A stretch of DNA of 64,000 nucleotides from Methylocystis sp. IM3 (GTDB lineage Bacteria; Pseudomonadota; Alphaproteobacteria; Rhizobiales; Beijerinckiaceae): positions 186,001 to 250,000 of the forward strand of contig NZ_JBBPBZ010000001.1 in the NCBI RefSeq assembly GCF_038070105.1, read 5' to 3'. Below are positions 34,911 to 43,749 of the stretch, one piece after another. The notes below the pieces were generated by a model that made no database searches, was not told where the DNA came from, and saw only the letters and a list, made by a program, of their open reading frames with translations. Position numbers and translations under genes: made by a program. Position 1 is the first letter of the stretch. Every line of letters starts with the position of its first letter.

Positions 34911-35609
34911 TTAGACAACCAGCGTCTTGTCTTGCCAGAGACGGAACCCGCCCTTGAACGCAAGCGCGTTGTCGCCGCGACGACAATCTTCAGGCATTTC
35001 CTCGAGCTTTTCGACATTGCCGCCGCCGATCACGATATAATCGGGCTGCATCGCGTTGCGTAGACGCTCCACCACGTCAAAGACGGATTTTCGCCACTTC
35101 TTCTTGCCGCGTCTCTCGAGCCCGCGCTCGCCGACATAATCTTCGAACGACTTGCCTTTCTTGTAGGGCAGATGAGCGAGTTCCATCGGTTGCGCGACGT
35201 TGTTGACGATCATCGCCGCGCCGAGCCCCGTGCCCAGGCCGAGAAAGAGCATGCGCCCACCTTCGTAGCTGCCGATCGCCTGCATCAGGGCGTCGTTAAC
35301 GATTTTTACCGGCGCTTCGAAATTGCCGCGATAATCGAAGCCCACCCAATGTGGCCCGAGATTGGCAGGATCCGCCAGCGGCCGGTTGTGTAAAACAGGG
35401 CCAGGATAGCCCATCGCTATGACGTCGTAACGCCAGCCTTCGGTCAGCTTCTTAACTGCGCGGACCATGGCGGCCGCCGTCATTTTAGGCCCGGAATCGA
35501 CCCTCCGCTCTTCGCGGCCGACGCTGGTCATTACCTTTACGTGCGTGCCGCCAATATCGATGGCGAGAACAACCTTCGTCTGGACGATTTTCTCCTCAGT
35601 CTCATTCAT
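34911..35609 (-). CDS. ROK-family glucokinase, polyphosphate-glucokinase-like
   Basis: 232-residue ROK kinase that most likely phosphorylates glucose to glucose 6-phosphate. Motifs: ATP/phosphate loop AIDIGGTHVKV, ADPANLGPHWVGFD, catalytic-region VKIVNDALMQAIG, second phosphate loop LGLGTGLGAAMI, and YIVIGGGNVEKL. The phrase ELAHLPYKKGKSFEDYVGERG with a following WRKSVFDVVERL resembles bacterial polyphosphate glucokinases, which can use polyP as donor; ordinary ATP use cannot be excluded. ATG 35609 chosen as it directly precedes NETEEKIVQTKVVLAID. It sits downstream of pgl and zwf and would feed them. Confidence 0.8.
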   Translation of the reverse strand: MNETEEKIVQTKVVLAIDIGGTHVKVMTSVGREERRVDSGPKMTAAAMVRAVKKLTEGWRYDVIAMGYPGPVLHNRPLADPANLGPHWVGFDYRGNFEAPVKIVNDALMQAIGSYEGGRMLFLGLGTGLGAAMIVNNVAQPMELAHLPYKKGKSFEDYVGERGLERRGKKKWRKSVFDVVERLRNAMQPDYIVIGGGNVEKLEEMPEDCRRGDNALAFKGGFRLWQDKTLVV

Positions 35610-35991
35610 ATTTCCGCGCCTCGCATTGCCGGTTCCCCAGATGCTCCCAAGACCGAAGTTGTCCATGGCGTCAGCGAAAACTCGGTTTTGGCATAATTGG
35701 CGCTCGGGAACGTATTGTCACGCCAGGACAAGAGGCACTGGTCGCCACGCTTTTCGACAGCGTCGAAACAAATAAGACGCTGAAGATTGCCTACACACCG
35801 CCTTCTCGAATCGTCAACGCTTCTCAACGCAGCCCATCACCGCATTGAATGTGGCTGTCCGCCCGCTGTTGAAGCACCGCTCGTCGTGCGTGAGCGCTTG
35901 ATGGAGCACTCCCAGAATAATCAACCTCTAAATCAATCTGCGGTAACCTTCGCTACGCATCCGCATTAATCAACGGATGACCCGCCATAGG
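35610..35991. other. Gap between pgl and glucokinase genes
   Basis: 382 bases on the minus-strand path from pgl to the glucokinase gene; no gene supported. It may hold a separate glucokinase promoter; no consensus stands out. Confidence 0.35.
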
Positions 35992-36714
35992 CTAATCTGC
36001 AGCCGCCGCATCTGCAAAGATCGAGAGCGTGCCGATGGGGCAAAGGTGAGCTGCGGGGAGATGTTGATCGCCCCGCCGGAGCCTGCTCAGGATTCGTCCT
36101 TTCTCATGTCCTACGACAAGAAACGCCGCGTGTCGACAACTCTCGATCGCGGGATAGGTTAGCGTGATGCGCGGCTCCGGCGTGCCGACGACTGCGCAAA
36201 CCCACTTGTCGCGCACCTGCAACGCAATATTCCCAGGAAACAATGAGGCGGTATGGCCATCAGTCCCCAAGCCTAGGAAAGTAACGTCGAAGAGAGGCCG
36301 TGCGCTATCGAATTGATCGGCGCCGTAGAACGATTTGAGCATGCGCTCGTAAGCCCCAGCGGATTCATCGGGATCAAGCCCCTCCGTTGGAATCCCATGG
36401 ATGTTTTCGGCCGGAATAGGTGCGCGCGACAGGAGCATCTCATTCGCCATCCGGTAATTGCTCAATGCATCGTGGTGTGGCACGAACCGCTCATCTCCCC
36501 AGAACCAATGCGTTCGCGGCCAAGGGAAGCGCTCTCGATAAGATGGATTGGCCAGCAGCCTATAGAGTTCTCGCGGTGTCGCGCCACCCGACAGACACAC
36601 TGCAAAGACGCCCTCCTTCGCCAGCGCGAGCTTTAACAACCAGGCGGCAACATGCTCCGCCATCAGCTGTGGACTAGCAAATACTTCCAGCGTCGCCTCG
36701 CAGGTCGAAGTCAT
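35992..36714 (-). CDS. pgl: 6-Phosphogluconolactonase
   Basis: Hydrolyses 6-phosphogluconolactone to 6-phosphogluconate, second step of the oxidative pentose phosphate pathway. 240 residues. Motifs: VCLSGGATPRELYRLL, THWFWGDERFVPHHDALSNYRM, and LGLGTDGHTASLFPGN, which make the sugar-phosphate pocket. ATG 36714 is preceded by GGAGAG and fits the family start; a frame 34 codons longer has no support. It is 128 bases after the HAD phosphatase gene on the same strand. Confidence 0.94.
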   Translation of the reverse strand: MTSTCEATLEVFASPQLMAEHVAAWLLKLALAKEGVFAVCLSGGATPRELYRLLANPSYRERFPWPRTHWFWGDERFVPHHDALSNYRMANEMLLSRAPIPAENIHGIPTEGLDPDESAGAYERMLKSFYGADQFDSARPLFDVTFLGLGTDGHTASLFPGNIALQVRDKWVCAVVGTPEPRITLTYPAIESCRHAAFLVVGHEKGRILSRLRRGDQHLPAAHLCPIGTLSIFADAAAAD

Positions 36715-36842
36715 CCACGCTCTCCATTTACCGCTCTCTTTGGCCGCGATGCCCAACCACCTCAGTTTCGGCTTGTCCCTGCTCGTATTGCCGAACGACA
36801 TGATGCTCGGACGCACGAGGGTCGGTCGACTACTTCCGTCAG

Positions 36843-37697
36843 CTATCGACCTCCTCCGTCGCTCTTTTCTATGCGCGCAAGGATAAATTTCTCCATCGCC
36901 TTAGCGAATCCGTCGTTTTCATTGGTATCGGTCACAGCGCTTGCCTCCGACTTTACTTCAGCGCTCGCGTTGCCCATGGCGATAGAAAATCCGCTTCCCC
37001 GAAACATAAGAACGTCATTCGACGTATCTCCTAGCGCAGCGATCTGCGCGGCAGGGATGTTCAGATTTTTGGCCAAGGTTGTCACAACCATCCCTTTGTT
37101 GGCCTGTCGATGGGTCACGTCGAGGTAATATGGTTGTGATCGCGTCGCGCTCGCGCTCTCCCCCAATTCCGCTTGAACTTTCATCTCGCAGGCGGCAATT
37201 CGACCCCGATTGTCAGAGACGCCGACAATTTTTACTGCATGGGCGAGGTGTGTATCGGTAAACTTCGGCACCACCTTCGCGTCAAACCTCACCGTCGATG
37301 TTTCGCGGGCGACATGCGGCGCATTCGGGTCGCGGATCAACCATTCACTGGGCGTATAAACCCACGCGTCCAATCCTTCGCCGAGAATGAGATCGACGAT
37401 CCGTCTAGCGACGTCGGGATCAAGCGTATGGCTCTCGATCAACGACATATCCGAACGCACGTAAACTCCGCCGTTGAATCCGGCGATCGGTGTCTTCAAG
37501 GCCAGGGGAGCGACTAGCATCGCCAAACCGCGCGGGGGCCGGCTGCTGGCGATAGCAAAGGCTATGCCCGCGGCATCGAGCGCTCTGACAGCTCTGGCGG
37601 CGTGGTCGGTTAGCACCTTTTCCGGCGTGAGGAGCGAACCGTCGACGTCGGAGATTACGAGCGATATTTTTCGCGACGGCCGTCCCGATGTAATCAT
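36843..37697 (-). CDS. HAD-superfamily phosphatase, Cof type
   Basis: 284-residue Cof-type HAD hydrolase. Motif I DVDGSLLTPEKVLTD with the nucleophile Asp, motif II-like IAFAIASSRPPRG, cap domain in the middle, the Lys of ANKGMVVTTLAK, and motif IV ALGDTSNDVLMF. Such enzymes dephosphorylate sugar phosphates or flavin nucleotides. In this operon a sugar-phosphate role is plausible. Its ATG overlaps the stop of the truncated HAD copy as ATGA. A 58-codon longer frame belongs to that copy's shadow. Confidence 0.88.
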   Translation of the reverse strand: MITSGRPSRKISLVISDVDGSLLTPEKVLTDHAARAVRALDAAGIAFAIASSRPPRGLAMLVAPLALKTPIAGFNGGVYVRSDMSLIESHTLDPDVARRIVDLILGEGLDAWVYTPSEWLIRDPNAPHVARETSTVRFDAKVVPKFTDTHLAHAVKIVGVSDNRGRIAACEMKVQAELGESASATRSQPYYLDVTHRQANKGMVVTTLAKNLNIPAAQIAALGDTSNDVLMFRGSGFSIAMGNASAEVKSEASAVTDTNENDGFAKAMEKFILARIEKSDGGGR

Positions 37698-38239
37698 GCT
37701 CCGGCCTGTGTCGCTGCGCCCCCTACCCTCGAACGAGTTCTCGCGGGCAGAACCGCTGCGGATTGACTCAAGGTAAAGCCTCTGTTTGCGCGTGAATGTG
37801 TGATGTCGAGGTAAGGGGGTTGCGAACGCAGGACCATCGTCTCGCTCGCCAGAGCCGCGCATATTCTGCATCGCGCAACGAGTTCGAAATGAGCGCTGGC
37901 GCCGACGATCGTCACCGCATCGTAGAGAAGCGCCTCAAGATCATCGACAGCAGTAAGCCTGAACCCGACTGTCGGCTCCGCCAGCTGAACGTGCGGAACA
38001 TTCGCCTCGCGCAACGGCCATTCTTCTCCCGCGAAAACGGAAACCTCTAGCTTATGTCTGTCCAGCGCGGGCGCCGTACATTGCCCGATGACCGGAACTG
38101 AAAAGTCTGACCTCATGACGAAACCGCCGTTGAAGCCCGTGACTGGCGTGGCGATGTCCAAGTGGTTGACGAGGGTGTCGTCGACATCCGATACGGCGCA
38201 AGAAATCCTCCTTCTGGAATGTCGCAAGACTGTGCTCAT
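37694..38239 (-). pseudogene. Shortened tandem copy of the HAD phosphatase
   Basis: A 181-codon open frame clearly related to the following HAD gene: SDVDDTLVNHLD, then TPVTGFNGGFVMRSD (partner: TPIAGFNGGVYVRSD), REANVPHVQ, and SQPPYLDITHSRANRGF (partner: SQPYYLDVTHRQANKGM). Some 40 codons after motif I are missing and the C terminus lacks motif IV (GDTSND), replaced by a tail ending VGGAATQAGA. The lost catalytic parts argue for a pseudogene, yet the frame is open and it overlaps both neighbours by 4 bases (ATGA), so it may still be translated. Confidence 0.8.
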
Positions 38240-39843
38240 GGCGTCTTAGGGTCTCCGCCGATCGGACGCCAGGCGCGACCTTCGCTTGCCAGCAGTTCGT
38301 CGGCGGCGTTCGGCCCCGCGCTCCCCGCCTCATATTTTGGCGTATCGACGGATCTCTCGGCCCAGGCGTCAAGCGCGGGTTGCACGATCCGCCAAGCTTG
38401 TTCGACCATGTCCGCTCGCATGAATAGCGTCGAGTCGCCGTTCATCACATCGTGAATCAGTGTCTCGTAGCCTACGTTCGCCTCTCTCGGGAACCAGTCG
38501 GCATAGCAAAAATCCATCCGCACGGCGGCCAAATCCATCGCCGGCCCGGGACGCTTGACCTCGAACTGAAGGGATATGCCTTCTCGCGGCGAGATGCGCA
38601 ACAGCAGCCAATTGGGTCGCAACGCGTCGACCGGCGTGTTTTGGAAGGCCGCATACGGCGCCTGCTTGAACCGGATGGCGATCTCCGTGGTTCGATGTCC
38701 TAGCCGCTTTCCAGTGCGCAAATAAAATGGGACGCCGGCCCAGCGCCAATTGTCGATCTCAACGCGCATGGCGACATAGGTCTCCACGTCGGAATCCGGC
38801 GCGACGTTCGGCTCTTGCCGATAGGCGGGCACGACCTGGCCTAGCACCGAACCTTCCGCGTATTGACCACGCACGACCATCGTCGGCTCGACGACTGGCA
38901 TGGCCATGAACACTTCGGCCTTTTTGTTTCGAACCTCGGCCGCGTCGAATCCGATCGGCGGCTCCATCGCCACCATCGATAGCAATGTGAACAAGTGGTT
39001 GGGTATCATGTCGCGCAAGGCGCCGGTTACTTCGTAGAATTTTCCTCTTTTCTCGACGCCGATCGTTTCTGCCGTCGTGATCTGCACGTGATCTATGCGG
39101 TCGCGATTCCAGATCGGCTCGAACAGGCCATTGGCGAAACGAAACGCCATAATGCTCTGGACGGTATCCTTGCCTAGAAAATGGTCGATGCGGAATATCT
39201 GATCTTCATGCAGCGTGCGCAAGATCCGCATATTGAGTTCGCGCGCCGAGTCCAGACTATGTCCGAACGGCTTCTCGATGACGATGCGTCGCCAGAATTT
39301 TGGCTTGTCGACGCCATCCTCCTGCTGGTCGGCCAACTTCGCCTTCCCCAGTTCATCCACAACGACGCCGAACAATCTATCTACGACTGCGAGATAGAAA
39401 AGCACGTTGCCTTCTGTCCCGCAGCTTCCGTCGACTCGCGCGATGGCGTCGCGGAGCTTTTCATACACATCGGTTTGGGTCAAATCGCCGCAAATATACG
39501 AGTTGTTCTTCGTAAGCCTCTGCCAGGCCGACTCATCGATTTGGTCCACTTCGAATTCAGTAGCCGAACTACCGAGGAAGCTCTTCAGAAAATCATGAAG
39601 TCGGTCGAGCCAGCTTTCTGTTGTTTCCTCCGCGAGATCCACCCCAATGAGGGCAAAACGCTCCGGCAATAGATTGGTCCGCGCGAGATTGTAAAGGGCC
39701 GGGACCACCATGCGCTTGGTGAGGTCGCCGCCCGCGCCGAAAATCACCATTGTGCAAGGGTCTGGGGATCTGGCGTCGCGGCGCGGCGGACACTCGACCA
39801 ATTGAATCGACTGCGGCGCCCCGGCCTGGGTGTTACGGATCAT
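38236..39843 (-). CDS. zwf: Glucose-6-phosphate 1-dehydrogenase
   Basis: Oxidises glucose 6-phosphate to 6-phosphogluconolactone with reduction of NAD(P)+. 535 residues, slightly longer than the usual ~490 because of an N-terminal extension of about 30. Motifs: nucleotide-binding FGAGGDLTKRMVVPALYNL, active-site RIDHFLGKDTVQ, and LLRISPREGIS in the C-terminal half. The coenzyme loop FGAGGDL differs by one from the usual FGASGDL. It follows gnd after 24 bases, and its stop overlaps the next frame as ATGA. Confidence 0.96.
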   Translation of the reverse strand: MIRNTQAGAPQSIQLVECPPRRDARSPDPCTMVIFGAGGDLTKRMVVPALYNLARTNLLPERFALIGVDLAEETTESWLDRLHDFLKSFLGSSATEFEVDQIDESAWQRLTKNNSYICGDLTQTDVYEKLRDAIARVDGSCGTEGNVLFYLAVVDRLFGVVVDELGKAKLADQQEDGVDKPKFWRRIVIEKPFGHSLDSARELNMRILRTLHEDQIFRIDHFLGKDTVQSIMAFRFANGLFEPIWNRDRIDHVQITTAETIGVEKRGKFYEVTGALRDMIPNHLFTLLSMVAMEPPIGFDAAEVRNKKAEVFMAMPVVEPTMVVRGQYAEGSVLGQVVPAYRQEPNVAPDSDVETYVAMRVEIDNWRWAGVPFYLRTGKRLGHRTTEIAIRFKQAPYAAFQNTPVDALRPNWLLLRISPREGISLQFEVKRPGPAMDLAAVRMDFCYADWFPREANVGYETLIHDVMNGDSTLFMRADMVEQAWRIVQPALDAWAERSVDTPKYEAGSAGPNAADELLASEGRAWRPIGGDPKTP

Positions 39844-39867
39844 GACTCTGCTCGGCTCTGTTTTGCG

Positions 39868-40887
39868 TTATCTTTCTCCGTTCGACTGCCTGGGCCCGGG
39901 CTTCGGATCGATCGGCTCCTGACCTTCAACATGGCCACCAAACTCGAAGCGCATGGCTGAGAGCATTTTCTCTCCAAATGTGTGCTCCCGGCGCGAGCGG
40001 AAGCGCGCATAAAGCGCGGACGAGAGGACGTCGACCGGCACCGCTTCCTCGATCGCCGCCTCGACAGTCCAACGTCCTTCGCCTGAATCCTGCACATAGC
40101 CGGAGAATTTCTCGAGCCCGGGGTCTTTCACCAAGGCTGCGGCGCCGAGATCGAGCAACCATGAGGCAATGACGCTGCCGCGCCGCCAGACTTCTGCGAT
40201 GTCCGGCAGGTTCAATGTGAAGCGTTCATCCTCTGGCAAATCCTCCGAGTTCTTGTTGCGGAGAATATCGAAACCTTCTGCGTAGGCCTGCATCAGTCCA
40301 TACTCGATGCCGTTGTGCACCATTTTGACAAAATGTCCGGCGCCAGCGGGACCTGCGTGAATATACCCGCGTTCGACGCGCGCATCCCCTTTCCGATTCG
40401 GCGTGCGCGGAATATCGCCAAGGCCCGGCGCGAGCGCGGCGAAGATGGGATCAAGGCGATCAATCGATTGTTGCGAGCCGCCGATCATGAGGCAATAGCC
40501 CCGATCAAGGCCCCAAACGCCTCCCGACGTGCCGCAATCAACGTAATGAATGCGCTTATCGGCGAGTTTGCGGGCGCGTCGGATATCATCCTTGTAGAAT
40601 GAGTTGCCGCCGTCGATGATGACATCGTCGGGTTCCAGCAGACGACCAAGTTCGACTACGGCCTCTTCCGTGATGCGGCCGGCGGGCAGCATGATCCATA
40701 CGGCGCGCGGTTTTTCGAGCGCCTTGACCAACCCTTCCAGTGACGGAGCTGCGATGGCCCCGTCTTTCGCCAAGGCCTCGCGCGCATTGGCGTTAAGGTC
40801 GAAGACGACGCAAGTGTTGCCCGCCTTCATCAGTCGACGACATATATTGCCGCCCATGCGACCGAGTCCGATGACGCCGATTTGCAT
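39868..40887 (-). CDS. gnd: 6-Phosphogluconate dehydrogenase (short, NAD-type)
   Basis: Decarboxylates 6-phosphogluconate to ribulose 5-phosphate. 339 residues: Rossmann motif [19 protein letters not shown], the substrate loop [19 protein letters not shown], catalytic [18 protein letters not shown] and the C-terminal [15 protein letters not shown]. The short length and VFDLN after the second strand place it in the GndA/YqeC class, often NAD-linked, rather than the 470-residue NADP type. ATG 40887 chosen because AGGAG is 8 bases upstream; a GTG at 40896 is too near it. Confidence 0.94.
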   Translation of the reverse strand: MQIGVIGLGRMGGNICRRLMKAGNTCVVFDLNANAREALAKDGAIAAPSLEGLVKALEKPRAVWIMLPAGRITEEAVVELGRLLEPDDVIIDGGNSFYKDDIRRARKLADKRIHYVDCGTSGGVWGLDRGYCLMIGGSQQSIDRLDPIFAALAPGLGDIPRTPNRKGDARVERGYIHAGPAGAGHFVKMVHNGIEYGLMQAYAEGFDILRNKNSEDLPEDERFTLNLPDIAEVWRRGSVIASWLLDLGAAALVKDPGLEKFSGYVQDSGEGRWTVEAAIEEAVPVDVLSSALYARFRSRREHTFGEKMLSAMRFEFGGHVEGQEPIDPKPGPRQSNGER

Positions 40888-40911
40888 GCGTTTCACTCCT
40901 GCATGAACTAG

Positions 40912-43749
40912 TTATTTCACAGCTGCGTCCATAGCTCGGACAAGCTCCCGCAATCCGGCGTCGACATCCTGGAGATGAATGCGCAGAGCGCGCCGACCGC
41001 GCTCGACGAGCGCCTCCAGATCGCCGCGCGCCTGCGCCGCCTTCACGACGCCGAAGGTGAAGGAGTGGCCGGGCACGTCGAGGTCGACAGGATCGTCGGA
41101 AGTGACTTGCAGAAAAACCCCCGAGTTGCGCCCACCCTTATAGGCCTGCCCGGTCGAATGCTGAAATCGCGGCCCAAACCCGAGACACGTCGCCGCGCGC
41201 GTATGATCGCGAATGATCTTGCGAAGCGCTGTCAACGTTTGCAAATGCGTCTTGTTGCGCTCGATATAGGCAAGGATGGCGACGTAATCGCCGGATTTGT
41301 CGCCCGCGTGAACACGGTCAAAATGGCTCTTCAGATAACCGGAAAGCGCGTTGTGTCGCCCGATTTCGGCGGCATTGCGCGGGTCGGCGTAGAGGGCGAC
41401 GCCATTCTCGCGGAAGAGCGGTTCCTCATTCGGCAGCCTATGCGATTTCTCATATTCGTCCGTCAGAGCGCGAGTTTTGGCTTTGCTCGCCTCGACGTCC
41501 GGCTGATTGAAGGGATTGACCCCGATGATCGCCCCGGCGACCGCCGTGGCGATCTCCCAGCGATAGAATTCCCCGCCCAGATCCCAGATATCTTTGACTC
41601 TGATCCTCGCGACCGGATAGCCTGACCGCTCCAGCGCCGCCACGACATCGCGCTGCGCCGGATCATGGCGCCCGTCCAGTTCGACGTAAGCGAAAAACCG
41701 ATCTCGGCCATAACGATCCGGCGCCGCAAGGGGTTCGTCGGCGATCGGAATGAGGCCGAGGCCCTGTTTGCCCGTGCTCTCGGCGAGCAACTGTTCCAGC
41801 CAAGCGCCGAAATCAGCGATGTGCGGCGATGCGATGATCGTCACCTTGTCGCACCCGAACCGGGAGGCGGCGACGCCCATCGCAACGCCGAGTTGTACGC
41901 CGGGGTTTTCCGCGGGCGGCGCATCCGCGGCGCAAGCTCGCTGCATCGAATGCGCTCGCTCAAGCAAGCGCTTGATGTCGAGGCCCATGGCGGCTGCGGG
42001 CACGAGTCCGAACTTCGACAGCACCGAATAGCGGCCACCGATCGACGGCGCGCCATAGAATATATGAGCAAAGCCCAGCTCGGTGGCGCGCCTCTCCAGC
42101 GAAGAGCCGGGATCGGTGACTGCGACGAAGCGCTCGCCAACATTGCCGCCGCCGCGAAGTGAGGAAACGCGATCGTAGAAATAGTCCAAGAAGATATTTG
42201 GCTCCAACGTACCGCCTGATTTTGAGGAAACGATGAAAAGCGTCTTGTCGAGGTCGACCGCCTGCTCGATTGTCCTGATCTGCGCCGGATCGGTGCTGTC
42301 GAGCATGTGGAAGCGCGGCCATCCGACTTGCCGGCCAAACGTTTCCCCCAATACCTCGGGACCAAGGCTCGATCCGCCCATCCCCAACAGCATCACATCG
42401 GCGAACCGGGCCTTCACGTTGTCAGCAAATCCGACAAGCTGTCCGGTATCGTTAAGTTCCTGATCAACGATACTCAGCCATCCCAGCCATTCGCCTTCGT
42501 CCTTGCCGGTCCACAAAGAGGCGTCGCCGTCCCACAGCCGACGTATGCGTCCCTCGACTCGCCAGGCGTCGATTTCCGCGTCGAAAGCGGCCCTTAGCTC
42601 GGTTGAGCCGAGGCTGAAACTTTGGCGCGGCTCCTCCCCGTCGACAAGGCGCCGCCGCCGCCGCGCGATCGAAACGAACAACTTGTCGAATGCGTCGGCG
42701 AACTGCCGCACGCCATCCTTCACAAGCTCCTCTGTGACCTCTTCCAGGGATATGCCGCTGCGCTGCAGATCGGCGAGCAAGGCGCGCGCGACGGCCACAT
42801 CCTTCTCGATCGAATCGGGCGCCACCCGACCGTGATCGCGGAAAGCGTCCATGGTCACCGGCGGAATCGTGTTGACGGTGTCGCGCCCGATCAGCGCCTC
42901 GACATAGAGCGTGTCCTTGTACGCCGGATTTTTGGTGCTGGTGGACGCCCAAAGAAGACGTTGTGTTCTGGCGCCGGCAGCGGCCAAAGCCTCCCAGCGC
43001 GCGCTGGAAAACAGCTCTTGATAGCGCGTGTATGCGATCTTGGCGTTGGCGATGGCCACCTGGCCGCGCAGACGGTTCGCTAACGATTGATCGGCGAGCT
43101 TACCAAGGCGTTTATCGATGGCGGTGTCGATGCGGCTGACGAAGAAACTGGCGACGCTCGCGATCTTGGACATATCGCCGCCAGCCCGCTTCAGAGCTTC
43201 GAGGCCCGAGACATAAGCCTCGACCACCCGCTCATACGCCGATATTGAAAAGAGCAGCGTGACGTTGACGTTCACGCCGCGGCCGACCAATTCGCGGATC
43301 GCCGGCACGCCAGCACGCGTCGCCGGCACTTTCACCATCAGGTTCGGCCGATCCACCGTCCGCCAAAGCCGGATGGCTTCTTCAATGGTGGCGTCGGCGT
43401 CGTCAGCGAGATAGGGGGAACACTCCAGACTGATATACCCGTCTCGAGCCCGCGTTTGATCGTAGACAGGGCGCAGCACATCTGCGGCGGCGCGGATGTC
43501 TGCGATCGCTAGATGCTCATATATCGTCGAGACGCTGTGATCAGCCGTCGCCTGGAATTTCTTCAGCGTCAACTCGTATTCGTCGCTTTCCGCAATCGCC
43601 TTTTCGAAGATCGTCGGGTTCGATGTCACTCCCCTAATTCCGTCCCGCTCGACGAGCGTCCGCAGCTCATCCTTCTCAATCAGGCTGCGCTTGAGATAGT
43701 CGAGCCAGGGCGACTGGCCGCAAGCTTCGAGCTGCTTAAGCGGATTCAT
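40912..43749 (-). CDS. tal-pgi: Bifunctional transaldolase / glucose-6-phosphate isomerase
   Basis: Fusion of 945 residues. Residues 1-~365 form a transaldolase (GVTSNPTIFEKAI; Schiff-base Lys140 in LMVKVPAT; SVASFFVSRIDTAID). Residues ~385-945 form a phosphoglucose isomerase (LGMGGSSLGPEVL, VSSKSGGTLEPN, and the C-terminal PNLQ-like GPRFQHSTGQAYKGG). Both halves look intact. The fusion joins non-oxidative pentose phosphate chemistry with return of fructose 6-phosphate to glucose 6-phosphate, allowing a cyclic pathway. It overlaps tkt by 14 bases and precedes gnd by 24. Confidence 0.96.
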   Translation of the reverse strand: MNPLKQLEACGQSPWLDYLKRSLIEKDELRTLVERDGIRGVTSNPTIFEKAIAESDEYELTLKKFQATADHSVSTIYEHLAIADIRAAADVLRPVYDQTRARDGYISLECSPYLADDADATIEEAIRLWRTVDRPNLMVKVPATRAGVPAIRELVGRGVNVNVTLLFSISAYERVVEAYVSGLEALKRAGGDMSKIASVASFFVSRIDTAIDKRLGKLADQSLANRLRGQVAIANAKIAYTRYQELFSSARWEALAAAGARTQRLLWASTSTKNPAYKDTLYVEALIGRDTVNTIPPVTMDAFRDHGRVAPDSIEKDVAVARALLADLQRSGISLEEVTEELVKDGVRQFADAFDKLFVSIARRRRRLVDGEEPRQSFSLGSTELRAAFDAEIDAWRVEGRIRRLWDGDASLWTGKDEGEWLGWLSIVDQELNDTGQLVGFADNVKARFADVMLLGMGGSSLGPEVLGETFGRQVGWPRFHMLDSTDPAQIRTIEQAVDLDKTLFIVSSKSGGTLEPNIFLDYFYDRVSSLRGGGNVGERFVAVTDPGSSLERRATELGFAHIFYGAPSIGGRYSVLSKFGLVPAAAMGLDIKRLLERAHSMQRACAADAPPAENPGVQLGVAMGVAASRFGCDKVTIIASPHIADFGAWLEQLLAESTGKQGLGLIPIADEPLAAPDRYGRDRFFAYVELDGRHDPAQRDVVAALERSGYPVARIRVKDIWDLGGEFYRWEIATAVAGAIIGVNPFNQPDVEASKAKTRALTDEYEKSHRLPNEEPLFRENGVALYADPRNAAEIGRHNALSGYLKSHFDRVHAGDKSGDYVAILAYIERNKTHLQTLTALRKIIRDHTRAATCLGFGPRFQHSTGQAYKGGRNSGVFLQVTSDDPVDLDVPGHSFTFGVVKAAQARGDLEALVERGRRALRIHLQDVDAGLRELVRAMDAAVK

